64,000 nt of DNA from Liolophura sinensis (taxonomy: Eukaryota > Mollusca > Polyplacophora > Chitonida > Chitonidae), in contig NC_088301.1 of NCBI RefSeq assembly GCF_032854445.1, positions 32,348,402 to 32,412,401 of the forward strand, in the 5' to 3' direction. Made by a program: the position numbers and the translations under genes. How positions within the stretch are numbered: position 1 is the first letter of the stretch; each line of letters starts with the position of its first letter. The notes below the pieces were generated by a model, which saw only the letters and a list, made by a program, of their open reading frames with translations, searched no databases and was not told the origin of the DNA. Positions 50,701 to 55,209 of the stretch are shown in pieces.

Positions 50701-52615
50701 ATATCATCTCATGCTAAAATCTCACCTAACATTTGTGTGCTCATTTTGTCCAAGGTTAAAACCGTCCTCCTGTGTCACGTGACTCATGAGTGTAAAGCAA
50801 CCTTTATTGACATCAATTTACCAATGACTTGGCCTCACCGTGTCCCAAGGCACAAATGTTCAGCTCCCAAATTTTCTCCCCGTTTTTTCTACTCTAAAAA
50901 ACTTTTTATGAAACTTTTTCTCAGACACCCATGTTATAGTACAGTAATTCTTCAACATTTCTTTATGTTTGGAAGCTGATTATTCATGAATATTCTGAAG
51001 GTATTACTATATGTCGACTGATAAAATTATACTTTTTGTGAAGCCCTGAAACAGGCCAATCCAACCAGTGTAGTATAGGCTCCAAAATCAAATTAAAAAT
51101 GTGCATAAATTGCACTGAAAGTTGCTCTTCCACATTTCAAAATATTGAGGAATTAGGGTAAATGTGATCTTGCAATAGTTGTCTGACATTTTTGACAGGT
51201 CACTTGATATGGTGGGACTTTTTTTTACCTTTAGTGATAAAAAGAGTTCGAACTCAAAACTCACCTATTATTATTTTATGGGGAACACTATTGGACAGGT
51301 GACATTGACTTCATGCTCATACAATGCAGTTTACCGCAAGTCACAGGAGATTATTAAAAGCTAAAAACAAGCAGTTGTGCATGAAAGACAAATATTCCGT
51401 CACATCCAGCCTCCAAGGCCATTTGTATCTGACATTCTTTTCCCTTGATTATGATTCTTATATGACAAAGAAAAAAAATTTTTTTGGAAGCCCGACATAT
51501 TATGATGTTCAGCTGCGATACAACGTTTATCGACATAGTAGGGAAGCACTGACTAAACATAACTCATACATTCTGGATCAGACTGAATTAGACTGTCTCT
51601 AATTCATGCCTAGGCTGGAGGATGGCATGAATTATGATCATAAAACAATTTCAAAACCATTTTTTCTGATGATGCGTTTGCCCTGAAAATCTTTTAATGC
51701 GTATAAAAACAGGTATGCCCTACATGTGCAGAAATTAATAAGATATGCTGGTATATATCAGCAAAGACGTGCATAATTTTTGTAATTTTGTCACTACCGA
51801 TATATAAAGCCAATTCTAATTAAATACTTATTTGTTTTTGTTTCAAAAGTTTATATGAATACTATTATCAATCATTATTTCGATACAGGCAACTTCAGTT
51901 TAGTTTAGAGGCCTCCTTCATTTATTTATTTATTTGATTGGTGTTTTACGCCGTACTCACTTATAAAGATGGCCAGCGTTATGGTGGGAGGAAACCGGGC
52001 AGAGCCCGGAGGAAACCCACGACCATCGGCTGGTTGAGGCCCCCTTCATGAATGTTGTATGTATCTGGCTATCTTTATATGGTTATTTTAACTCTACTCT
52101 TCATACTGGGCTGACAGAGTATCACCAGCTTATTCCACCAGCCCAGTCGAAAAAGAGGACCTGACATAGCCTCCTGGGGCTGGTATCTGTCTGACGTTTT
52201 CATTTCCAATGCTAGGCTAAAAGGTCAGTTAAAACTTTACCAGAAGTATTTCTCTGCGTCTGTAAACCTTAAGTTTGTCAACAATTTGGCTGTAGCGTCT
52301 CTGCAGGGTTTGTTTGTCCACGTCTGTGGCACTAAGCCCGGTGTAGAACTCCACAAACGGGTCGTGTCGTCTGAAACTGGTGAAGGCTGGTGAAGTTCGC
52401 CTGACATTCGATGACATCGAGCCGACTGCGGATTTCCTCAATTTCACATCATCTTCGATTTGTCTGCCCTCCCCTGCACTGTGTATATTTCCCAAGCATA
52501 CTTCTGCCTTCCATGACACCACAAAAAAGATGAAGGGAATCAGAAACTGACGAGGCACAACAAAAATCGTCTGCTGTGTCCGTTTGCCATTCACCTTTGG
52601 TTCAAGTCCCGCCAT
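13069..52615 (-). CDS. Large unnamed secretory/membrane protein with kinase-like motif (31 exons, 1720 aa)
   Basis: Thirty-one exons between 52615 (ATG) and 13069 (stop) join with matching phases into one 5163-nt frame; each exon is listed separately. Residues about 17-36 are a hydrophobic signal peptide or type II anchor after a basic start. Residues 126-446 are a Cys-containing ectodomain with sequons (NIT, NLT, NGT, NSS, NYS). Residues 447-801 are one acidic, probably disordered exon with nine HEPQ-type repeats. Residues 802-1437 are mixed alpha/beta sequence with more sequons. Residues 1515-1531 contain EDMAPWN...LDYIDYD, the arrangement of a kinase catalytic loop (DxxxxN) plus metal-binding Asp, and residues 1569-1610 form a Cys-rich cluster. 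Residues 1657-1673 may be a membrane segment before a basic tail. I infer an ER/Golgi or cell-surface protein, perhaps with a divergent kinase fold. I do not recognise the family. Expression and catalytic activity are unknown. Confidence 0.85.
13440..13800 (-). mobile_element. Second SINE family (tRNA-type head), copy
   Basis: Read on the minus strand, the high-coordinate end resembles a tRNA head ('ggcctaatggctggagcatcc'). The body includes 'gtcacattatactaacactgggccaacc'-type sequence shared with copies near 17.8, 22.6 and 34.6 kb. It overlaps no exon. Confidence 0.75.
14200..14311 (-). CDS. Large gene exon 30 (aa 1592-1628): Cys cluster
   Basis: Encodes 'DSRFPVPCGDRSCRSTYIEC' then a charged helix 'VLNQLEKHKSKLKN'. 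Three cysteines within 13 residues suggest disulfides in a lumenal or extracellular domain. Acceptor TGTTGCAG, donor GTACTG, phase 0 in and 1 out. Confidence 0.85.
14474..14565 (-). mobile_element. Common SINE, 3' fragment
   Basis: 'tttgattggggttttaggtcatactcaagaatatttcac' is the reverse complement of the tail end of the full SINE at 59729. Confidence 0.7.
14831..14953. mobile_element. Foldback/MITE-like element (123 bp)
   Basis: The ends are inverted: 'gggagaatataatgctaaac' and 'gtgtgcacaagcaggtca' on the left face the complement of 'tgacctacttgtgtacac' and 'agtctccc' on the right. No coding capacity. Confidence 0.6.
16295..16361 (-). CDS. Large gene exon 29 (aa 1569-1591)
   Basis: Encodes 'KNAYQFKLISNCVGNSGFDG' and 'PCT', starting a Cys-rich stretch. 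Acceptor ATTTCCAG, donor GTAAGTG, phase 2 in and 0 out. Confidence 0.85.
17011..17078 (-). CDS. Large gene exon 28 (aa 1547-1568)
   Basis: Encodes 'ILAMLMNYERTVKDFGHCNE' and 'HA'. Acceptor TTTTTCAG, donor GTACGT, phase 0 in and 2 out. The match in phase to exon 29 decides this donor. Confidence 0.83.
17195..17310 (-). mobile_element. Common SINE, fragment
   Basis: (ATTT)n followed by 'agtgttttacactgtactc' and 'cagccagcattttggtggga', the diverged 3' half of the common SINE. It lies in the intron between exons 28 and 27. Confidence 0.75.
17728..17796. repeat. (TA)n microsatellite
   Basis: A nearly pure TA/CATATA tract of about 65 bases. Confidence 0.95.
17826..18104 (-). mobile_element. Second SINE family, copy
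   Basis: Shares 'catatactgtgtcttct', 'gacaacagacatgacac' and 'cccagtcacattatactgac' with the other copies. It ends about 25 bases from the donor of exon 27. Confidence 0.75.
18130..18200 (-). CDS. Large gene exon 27 (aa 1523-1546): IDYD motif
   Basis: Encodes '(G)RLDYIDYDSKDVTFDKMV' and 'PAAYQ'. The acceptor must be GGCAG at 18201, because using the TTCAG five bases upstream breaks the frame. D1529 or D1531 would correspond to the metal-binding Asp of a kinase. Donor GTTAGA, phase 1 in and 0 out. Confidence 0.85.
18686..18799 (-). CDS. Large gene exon 26 (aa 1485-1522): kinase-like catalytic loop
   Basis: Ends 'FLQLPLYEDMAPWNI'. D1516-M-A-P-W-N1521 matches the DxxxxN catalytic-loop spacing of protein kinases and APH-type kinases. 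It is preceded by a helix-like 'HEIKSDFYDKFLQ'. The exon ends one base into a Gly codon, with donor GTAAGA and phase 1 in and out. Confidence 0.85.
19261..19402 (-). CDS. Large gene exon 25 (aa 1438-1484)
   Basis: Encodes 'VDHHFDYSLDGHSRKYQQHC' and 'YDVFLIREQDGFKIPYGNLH'. If the kinase reading of exons 26-27 is right, this would lie in the N-lobe or hinge part. No canonical glycine loop is visible. Acceptor TTGAATAG, donor GTGAGT, phase 0 in and 1 out. Confidence 0.88.
19893..20020 (-). mobile_element. Common SINE, 3' part
   Basis: 'tttatttatttgattggtg' through 'cagcattatggagggaggaa' and 'ccatccgcaagttgctgaca'. It lies in the intron between exons 25 and 24. Confidence 0.85.
20162..20278 (-). 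CDS. Large gene exon 24 (aa 1399-1437)
   Basis: Encodes 'SAQANVNVTISAEVVSLPTV' and 'LPWRLVRVDVKNLSVQ', with beta-type pattern and sequons. Acceptor ATTTGCAG, donor GTACTG, phase 0 both sides. Confidence 0.88.
20943..21145 (-). mobile_element. Common SINE with internal deletion, head retained
   Basis: Contains the tail, the 'cagcattatggtgggagga' core, then jumps to the head region ('gctgaactcacagcgacc', 'attacgctgcgctagc'). A deletion of the middle part is visible against the copy at 59729. Confidence 0.88.
21825..21887 (-). CDS. Large gene exon 23 (aa 1378-1398)
   Basis: The shortest exon of this gene (63 nt), encoding 'FMGANHPLTIYEGAELKFLR' plus E. Acceptor CAACATCAG, donor GTATGT, phase 0 both sides. 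Confidence 0.83.
22560..22865 (-). mobile_element. Second SINE family, copy
   Basis: 'cccagtcacattatactgat', 'cctgtttccttgctctaacc' and 'gtctttggtatgacccggcc' match the other copies. An (AT)n run lies at its low end. Confidence 0.75.
23117..23200 (-). CDS. Large gene exon 22 (aa 1350-1377)
   Basis: Encodes 'IFSLAMTTFFPSEDYYLFEN' and 'SPSDYKKK'. Acceptor GGTTTTCCAG, donor GTAGTT, phase 0 both sides. Confidence 0.85.
24457..24572 (-). CDS. Large gene exon 21 (aa 1311-1349)
   Basis: Encodes 'SSVFLNLMKKGPRPEFNHFL' and 'GEVLASAVTSFVQVPSAE'. Acceptor GTTCTAG, donor GTAAGT, phase 1 in and 0 out. Confidence 0.88.
24640..25440. repeat. Minisatellite, about 30-bp unit (ctagtggcaagtgacatacagggtgtgcc)
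   Basis: About 25 units with variants (acatgcatgtac insert, gcaatagagg form) fill the intron between exons 21 and 20. Variant units form higher-order blocks. Confidence 0.95.
25436..25830. repeat. Minisatellite, 59-bp higher-order unit
   Basis: The 'gtggcaagtgacacagaag' and 'gtggcaagtgacatacaag' half-units alternate. Full units repeat exactly every 59 bases ('ttcgtggcaa' at 25551 and 25610). It is derived from the neighbouring 30-bp array. All three minus-strand frames are open. Confidence 0.95.
25871..26074 (-). CDS. Large gene exon 20 (aa 1243-1310)
   Basis: Encodes 'GLLISSLTAKYRNSTFVSLQ' and 'VAICVLDINRDFTQKMVKS'. Acceptor CTTGTAG, donor GTGAGTAC, phase 1 both sides. The exon frame stays open into the intron for about 145 more codons because the adjacent minisatellite has no stops. 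Confidence 0.9.
26100..26530 (-). mobile_element. Two degraded common-SINE fragments
   Basis: Diverged tails at about 26105-26200 ('tactggtattttaggctat') and 26333-26530 ('tttatttatttgactggagt', then 'gcgatctcattggtcaaggg' of the head). Both lie in the intron upstream of exon 20. Confidence 0.6.
26742..26975. repeat. Tandem repeat, about 29-bp unit
   Basis: 'catgtggattccgctaatatcacgcctga' occurs three times exactly, followed by four or five diverged units ('catatggctttcatggat.tcacacctgg'). Confidence 0.9.
27323..27395 (-). CDS. Large gene exon 19 (aa 1219-1242)
   Basis: Encodes 'FLLQMFSSELGPEPFSFMEY' and 'NSRK'. Acceptor GTTTTCAG, donor GTAAGA, phase 0 in and 1 out. Confidence 0.85.
28280..28445 (-). 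CDS. Large gene exon 18 (aa 1163-1218)
   Basis: Encodes 'KLLFLKYLSLSVWPDMCPHH' and 'VVYFNQSLIYYPVTTPS' with a sequon. Acceptor TACTTTCAG, donor GTAACAT, phase 2 in and 0 out. Confidence 0.9.
28654..28826 (-). CDS. Large gene exon 17 (aa 1106-1162)
   Basis: Encodes 'VVLDCEKRSGDLQLRSDGVT' and 'GRAGSGVGLEFILQIGPSAA'. Acceptor TGTTCATAG, donor GTAAATG, phase 0 in and 2 out. Confidence 0.88.
29155..29235 (-). mobile_element. Common SINE, degraded 3' end
   Basis: 'tttattgatttaaatgtcatattcaagaatt' and 'atggcggtcagaattatggtgg' match the tail region with many changes. Confidence 0.6.
29309..29449 (-). CDS. Large gene exon 16 (aa 1059-1105)
   Basis: Encodes 'GFIEEAIRLVGGSVQNIQIL' and 'RRLVRVDIDTLQRR'. 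The 'R-LVRVD' strand resembles 'RLVRVDVKNL' in exon 24, so an internal duplication is possible. Acceptor ATTATTACAG, donor GTAAGT, phase 0 both sides. Confidence 0.88.
29680..29885 (-). mobile_element. Common SINE, nearly complete
   Basis: Tail (TATT)n, 'gtgtttcgccgtactc', core 'cagcattatagtgggag', middle 'gaagccagcatgagctagac' and part of the head, all on the minus strand. It lies between exons 16 and 15. Confidence 0.88.
31274..31459 (-). CDS. Large gene exon 15 (aa 997-1058)
   Basis: Encodes 'VLGVEIFTKLLSLRETFLFY' then 'LGHWLLLARTTILEVPSPEL'. Strongly hydrophobic in places but without a clean 20-residue membrane span. Acceptor GATTTATAG, donor GTGAGAC, phase 0 both sides. Confidence 0.85.
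31762..32340. repeat. Minisatellite, 44-bp unit (gctttaatgccatttgtgcaactgggatc...)
   Basis: About 13 units, mostly 44 bases ('agcttt' at 31811 and 31855), with low divergence, in the intron between exons 15 and 14. Confidence 0.96.
32719..32827 (-). CDS. Large gene exon 14 (aa 960-996)
   Basis: Encodes 'KSMKTLNRENYILLLNDIAP' and 'DVLSDLQQLPELFRFQ'. Acceptor TGTTGTAG, donor GTACAT, phase 2 in and 0 out. A 17-bp minisatellite starts about 35 bases beyond the acceptor. Confidence 0.85.
32862..33685. repeat. Minisatellite, 17-bp unit (tgtatctacatggcatg)
   Basis: About 45 variant 17-base units. Three units equal 17 codons, which explains a long open plus-strand frame. It begins 35 bases from exon 14 on the acceptor side. 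Confidence 0.95.
34520..34868 (-). mobile_element. Second SINE family, nearly complete copy
   Basis: On the minus strand it starts with a tRNA-like head ('ggtggcatagtggttagagc', then 'ggatcaaaccc'-type B box), has the family body, and ends in a (CATT)n tail at low coordinates. This is the best copy of the family in the window. Confidence 0.82.
34866..34940 (-). mobile_element. tRNA-like SINE head fragment
   Basis: 'gggttcgaaccca' is a B-box-like match. On the minus strand it is preceded by 'tttgtggtttagtgtgcttgcc', an A-box-like sequence. A similar remnant lies at about 17523-17585. It is not a full tRNA: no cloverleaf could be drawn. Confidence 0.5.
34991..35099 (-). CDS. Large gene exon 13 (aa 924-959)
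   Basis: Encodes 'GGESQSLLGLKVSSSFPAST' and 'VVSVMSSVHQTTVASQ'. Acceptor CTTGACAG, donor GTATTG, phase 1 in and 2 out. Confidence 0.85.
35322..35505 (-). mobile_element. Common SINE, long 3' part
   Basis: 'aactggtgttttataccacac', 'cagcattatggtgggaaga' and 'ccgcagtttgctgacagacc' in order. It lies in the intron between exons 13 and 12. Confidence 0.85.
36497..36635 (-). CDS. Large gene exon 12 (aa 878-923)
   Basis: Encodes 'TARRFRHAFTHHRSGQQSFD' and 'HYWRILRPLFVEETERVNA'. Acceptor CTCCTGTAG, donor GTAAGTG, phase 0 in and 1 out. Confidence 0.88.
38391..38525 (+). mobile_element. Common SINE, 3' half, plus orientation
   Basis: 'tatgggaaggcctcctagc' through 'tcaatcaaataaataat'. 5'-truncated, as is usual for these copies. 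Confidence 0.85.
38590..38717 (-). CDS. Large gene exon 11 (aa 835-877)
   Basis: Encodes 'AGKSDTNELTQTMMSKIRVE' and 'NGTYSGLWKKVIEYSEGRTS'. Acceptor TTCCACAG, donor GTGAGTG, phase 1 in and 0 out. Confidence 0.88.
38843..39080. repeat. Three-copy 80-bp tandem repeat
   Basis: 'gccagctgccaggtgtgcaa' starts at 38843, 38923 and 39003. The copies differ at a few sites only. Confidence 0.95.
39640..40375. repeat. Minisatellite, about 60-63-bp unit
   Basis: About 12 units of 'cccccttctcatacttgtagggtctgaac...gtatatgtgggtacgtttctgggtatt', downstream of exon 10 in the intron before exon 11. Confidence 0.95.
40480..40579 (-). CDS. Large gene exon 10 (aa 802-834)
   Basis: Encodes 'RRLLMANSSIHKQYLTNLEE' then 'HAAQLRSRSAARP', helical with a sequon. 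Acceptor TGCGCAG, donor GTGAGG, phase 0 in and 1 out. Confidence 0.85.
41824..42888 (-). CDS. Large gene exon 9 (aa 447-801): acidic low-complexity exon
   Basis: A single 1065-nt exon of 355 codons, far larger than its neighbours (63-375 nt). It is rich in E, Q, R and K and lacks Cys and hydrophobic cores, so it is probably disordered. Residues 645-729 hold nine 9-residue repeats (HEPQEVGKR-like). It begins 'TAHSTREEAGPSNK' and ends with a basic stretch 'KKHRIMKKKFNQPERAK'. Acceptor TTATACCAG, donor GTGAGT, phase 0 both sides. Confidence 0.9.
42052..42294 (-). repeat. Nine 27-bp units inside exon 9 (9-aa HEPQ repeat)
   Basis: His codons recur exactly every 27 bases from 42294 to 42051, giving units such as HEPQEVGKR, HEPQQEARN, HEPLKESRR, HEPQEPARW and HKPQVAARS. 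This is a coding minisatellite that has kept the frame. Later units are diverged (LEQQEEARS, PEPQEVISQ). Confidence 0.95.
43425..44089. repeat. Minisatellite, about 36-bp unit, reaching the exon 8 donor
   Basis: About 18 units of 'cctattcattgagtacttcatcacatgttgctccag'. The last unit contains the exon 8 splice donor, so the array begins at base one of the intron on the transcribed strand. Confidence 0.95.
44090..44217 (-). CDS. Large gene exon 8 (aa 404-446)
   Basis: Encodes 'NPVRKTKEKLFRLMIALPRF' then 'GGSLTLSHPS'. The donor GTAAGTACTCAATGAAT lies in the first unit of a 36-bp minisatellite that fills the next 650 bases of intron. Phase 1 in, 0 out. Confidence 0.88.
44566..44683 (-). CDS. Large gene exon 7 (aa 365-403)
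   Basis: Encodes 'CVLLYNSNSSRTVIQAVNGK' and 'MYPFSLNYSTVSLDVLLKL', with two sequons. Acceptor CATTTCAG, donor GTGAGT, phase 0 in and 1 out. Confidence 0.88.
45240..45443 (-). CDS. Large gene exon 6 (aa 297-364)
   Basis: Contains three cysteines, 'LLQTSCQRAGLDCTIDAPY' and 'PAPICKTLTNTPD', plus sequon NNGT. Probably a disulfide-bonded ectodomain. Acceptor TTGTCCAG, donor GTAAGG, phase 0 both sides. Confidence 0.9.
46290..46398. mobile_element. MITE, Tc1/mariner-like (109 bp)
   Basis: Terminal inverted repeats CTGTAATTCTTCAACC and (complement) CACTAATTCCTCAACC agree at 13 of 16 positions. TA dinucleotides flank both ends (46288-46289, 46399-46400), the target duplication typical of Tc1/mariner. 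The interior 'gcataaattgcactga' is shared with the element at 50942. Confidence 0.8.
46464..46604 (-). CDS. Large gene exon 5 (aa 250-296)
   Basis: Encodes 'VMFGTVFVSNLTQLADSLLP' with a sequon, then 'LAPLALVMNSPQGNM'. Acceptor TATTTTCAG, donor GTAACA, phase 0 both sides. Confidence 0.9.
46965..47105 (+). repeat. Dispersed repeat, copy 2 (unknown family)
   Basis: Parallel to 12105-12265; see that entry. Lies in the intron between exons 5 and 4. Confidence 0.65.
47625..47746 (-). CDS. Large gene exon 4 (aa 209-249)
   Basis: Encodes 'DTNIPFCLDNADSGGLDNFN' and 'LVEQLYLDPQ'. Acceptor ATTTTCAG, donor GTGAAC, phase 1 in and 0 out. Confidence 0.9.
48105..48269 (-). CDS. Large gene exon 3 (aa 154-208)
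   Basis: Encodes 'EFVSFGGSVGVKSYWMEVGR' and ends 'AADHPNITVAAIVSS', with one sequon. Acceptor TTATTTAG, donor GTATTTT, phase 1 in and out. Confidence 0.9.
48450..50145. repeat. Minisatellite, 46-bp unit, about 36 copies
   Basis: The unit 'acagctataacatgcttctgtgtacataccattgatgtatttaaag' fills most of the intron between exons 2 and 3. At least three unit variants (attgttg, actgctgcatttaaacaaag, aagccactgatc) alternate in blocks. On the transcribed minus strand most units contain AATGGTATGTAC, a near-consensus 5' splice site. Confidence 0.96.
50300..50572. repeat. Minisatellite, about 41-bp unit, ending at the exon 2 donor
   Basis: About six units of 'gtgtgtaaatgtcattgttggtacacaactgacacatactt'. 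The last, partial unit ('acttgtgtgtacatttac') ends exactly at the exon 2 boundary, supplying the donor GTAAATGTAC. Confidence 0.92.
50573..50657 (-). CDS. Large gene exon 2 (aa 126-153)
   Basis: Encodes 'SDDPRQDGPISVFDRLYSAV' and 'NYGRLPDS'. Acceptor GTGGCAG, donor GTAAATG, phase 0 in and 1 out. A 41-bp minisatellite begins directly at the donor. Confidence 0.85.
50942..51158. mobile_element. MITE, Tc1/mariner-like (217 bp)
   Basis: Ends CAGTAATTCTTCAACA and complement CCCTAATTCCTCAATA, flanked by TA at 50940-50941 and 51159-51160. Same family as 46290-46398, with a longer interior. A partial relative lies near 27005-27040 ('actgtaaatcttcaacc'). Confidence 0.78.
51921..52035 (-). mobile_element. 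Common SINE, 5'-truncated, with target-site duplication
   Basis: (TTTA)n tail, 'ttacgccgtactc', 'cagcgttatggtgggagga' and 'ccacgaccatcggctgg'. Flanked by GAGGCCTCCTTCA (51908-51920) and GAGGCCCCCTTCA (52036-52048), one mismatch. It lies 205 bases from exon 1 inside intron 1. Confidence 0.9.
52241..52615 (-). CDS. Large gene exon 1 (aa 1-125): start and signal/anchor segment
   Basis: Starts MAGLEPKVNGKRTQQ. The hydrophobic run 'FLIPFIFFVVSW' (about residues 24-35) follows basic residues, so this is a signal peptide or type II anchor. The later part is basic and helical ('TLQRRYSQIVDKLKVYRRR'). It ends at a GTAAAG donor, phase 0. The ATG lies just inside a promoter-like stretch with no in-frame upstream extension. 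Confidence 0.85.
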
Positions 52616-52629
52616 TTCTGTGTCTGTTT

Positions 52630-52700
52630 ACAAAGTTACAAGGGATTCTGGGAATTTTGGGCTAGCCACGTGCTTTGGGGGCGTGGCACCACGTGCTACA
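52630..52700 (-). promoter_or_regulatory. Likely promoter of the large minus-strand gene
   Basis: Within 85 bases upstream of the ATG lie two CACGTG E-boxes (52667-52672, 52690-52695), a GC-rich 'gggggcgtgg' box (52676-52685), and, on the minus strand, 'TTCCCAGAATCCC' (about 52642-52654), which resembles the ZNF143/THAP11 element core. No TATA box is seen. The clustering just upstream of exon 1 suggests a housekeeping-type start; factor binding is inference. Confidence 0.5.
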
Positions 52701-53689
52701 ATTTAACAGCCAGGTTAAAGTTAACGAGCTCTTTTATATGGGAAGTGTAAACAATGATAAGTTTAAACGTTTGAAAACCATATCAATAAAAATGTCTTTA
52801 GTCCTTGTGTTCTGTATTTTTCATATGCTGCTAATTCATTGTACAGTGGGCTTCACTGCTTATATTTGCAAATACATCGATGACTTCATACCCAGCATTT
52901 GTATTTTTATATTTTCCTCTGTTGACTTAAGATCTTATTTAATATTTTCCAACTTGGCTGGTCTTAGATATCTGCTTTACAAAAGAAAACCATACAATGG
53001 TAAAATTACTGGTCATATATGAAGTTTTCAGTTATTCCTACTGTATAGATGTTGTTTTTTTTCTGGCCCACCCTTCATCAATTGCTTGAATTACAAAAGC
53101 CTTCACAGCTGTGGATAGCTATTGGCCGCACAAATTAATTTGTTACCCCTCAGAGTAGTTTCTCCACTATCGGAATGTCAATTATTCTCCAATCTGGACT
53201 CGTGTCAGGTGTCCTACCCACCTAATACGACAAATTCTTGTTTCCTTACAATGGATATGGTTGTTTCCATGGGGCATGAAAAATTTGACATACACTGCAT
53301 TTGGCATGTTACTAACGAGCTTTCACACATGTGACATAGAGATGTACACACCATATTGCAGTAAGACAAGTGGTCTAGATTGTGTAAATGTTTGTACAAC
53401 CAGTGAGAGTTGAGAAACGTACCAATTCCATGCTCATAGCCAATGTTGTATCAAAGCTGTCGAAAGAAAGAGAGGGTGAATGTAACATGGTAGAATTTTC
53501 TGGCAACTGACATACAGCCCCAAAAAATTATGCTTCGGTTTAGTGATATAAGCAGAGGTTATGTACCTAATATTATTGGTTCAACAAGCATAATGCATAA
53601 AACTACATGTATAACAGAAAACATTCTTGAATGCAAGAGGTGCAAGTTCAAAACTGGCCTTGGACAGGACATTTGCACATCCCCCTGCT

Positions 53690-53850
53690 TTCACTAGACA
53701 GGCTAAGTAATAGTAGGCCAAGTGTGGTCAGTACACTGTGACTGGGTGAGATGTTATGTCTGGTGTCTTCAACAAAACATTCCAGAAAGGCCATACCATA
53801 AAGATGTTGTGATTGTGACAAACCAGCCAGAAGGAAACACCATAAAAAAA
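53690..53850 (+). mobile_element. Second SINE family, partial copy in plus orientation
   Basis: 'gtgactgggtgagatgttatgtctggtgtcttc' is the complement of the conserved body seen in the copies near 13.6 and 34.6 kb. Confidence 0.6.
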
Positions 53851-54741
53851 TAAAATAAATAAAAGTAATGTCCCAATCAAGCAAATAAATAAATAAAACC
53901 ATATAGTTCTTGATTTTGTAAATAATTTTATTTTCTGTCCTTAATGTTACAAAACAGATCAGTCAATATCAGTAATTCTTAATACTTTGAGTTCTATTTG
54001 TATTTGTTTATAAAATAATATGGTTTCTTTGCATAGTGAAATGTAAAGAATCTGTTGGTAGAGTAAAAAGAATTGTGATGCAAATGTTCTTGGACATTTG
54101 ATGCCACGTGAATAAAAATTTAAGCTGTGGCCAACTGGAAAATTTACTGCACCATATCAAGACAGACAACACCATAATGTCTGCTCATCAGTGTGGTTCT
54201 GGCAATGTGCCAAAGTGAAACCTCACTGTATTCTTGTTCCAATTATATGTCACAGCCGAATTCAGATCACATGACTGATATTAACCACAAAGGTAAATGA
54301 ACAATTCTCATCTGAAGATAACGATAAACAAGTTCACAGGAGTGTTGGATATTCAGTTAAATAGGCCCCACTCTTTAATACCTTTGTGTTCAGCATGGAT
54401 TTACATGAAAGCACCATCATGCATGTACACCTCATTTTCATTGAATAACTATGATAAAAAATTCAAGGCTAAACATTTTTTTTTGTTTACATGTAAAAAA
54501 AACCACTGACTCCAAAAAGATATATTCTGAGTGCTAATACAAGTACATGTATATGTTACAAAATTATCAAAATACAACTTTTACAAAATTAATGTAATAA
54601 CTATACACAATATAATACATTCCCAAACAATATCACATTCATTCAGCATTGTAGGCAACTCTTGGTACTGTTGCTAAGATACATTTAACAATGAACAATA
54701 CATGGCTTACAGATGTTAAGTAAGAACAGAAGTCCATCACA

Positions 54742-55209
54742 TAGAAGTATGCAACTTCCCTATAGCTAGTCTCCATGGCACAGTGCACATGAAATGTCAT
54801 CTCTAGAAGCTCGCGTCACTCGGTGGAGAAATATGCCAACCTCTTGGGTGGAAATTGTGAACTGAATCATGGGAAATCTAATCGTAAATGGCTGATACAA
54901 AAACTAGCCTAACCTTGAAACCGAAACTCCAAATTTAAAAACTACGATTTTGATAATCGTTGTTGGTATGCAGTTATAAACCCATTGACTTTTTTTGTAT
55001 TTCCAAGCAACTCTAAAACAATTGCCCAAGTCTATTTCAAAACAACCACGTTAGAATCCCACCCTGCAACAGCCATTTCTTAAATGTTAGCTACGCAGTG
55101 AAGAGAAAAAAATTACTTGGCTGCGTAGATATGTCACATGAAGTGTCAGAGATGGACGAAAAGCATAAAGTGCCGTGGAAAGTAGCTATAGGGAAGTTGC
55201 ATATTTCTA
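54742..55209. mobile_element. Long-TIR foldback element (468 bp)
   Basis: The left end 'tagaagtatgcaacttccc' plus 'tatagcta' is nearly the exact complement of the right end ('tagctatagggaagttgcat' plus 'atttcta'). Similarity continues inward ('ccatggcac' / 'gtgccgtgg', 'cacatgaaatgtca' / 'cacatgaagtgtca' complement). There is no ORF, so it is non-autonomous. No clear target duplication was found. Confidence 0.75.

Noticed and set aside
13069-52615. Assignment of the large gene to calcium-channel alpha2-delta, CACHD1 or UGGT
   Set aside because: No VWA metal site, Cache pattern or glucosyltransferase DxD region could be seen, and the lengths and motifs disagree.
52675-53022. 115-codon frame divergent from the large gene, suggesting a bidirectional promoter
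   Set aside because: Begins inside the promoter boxes, has no recognisable domain and is AT-rich like non-coding flank.
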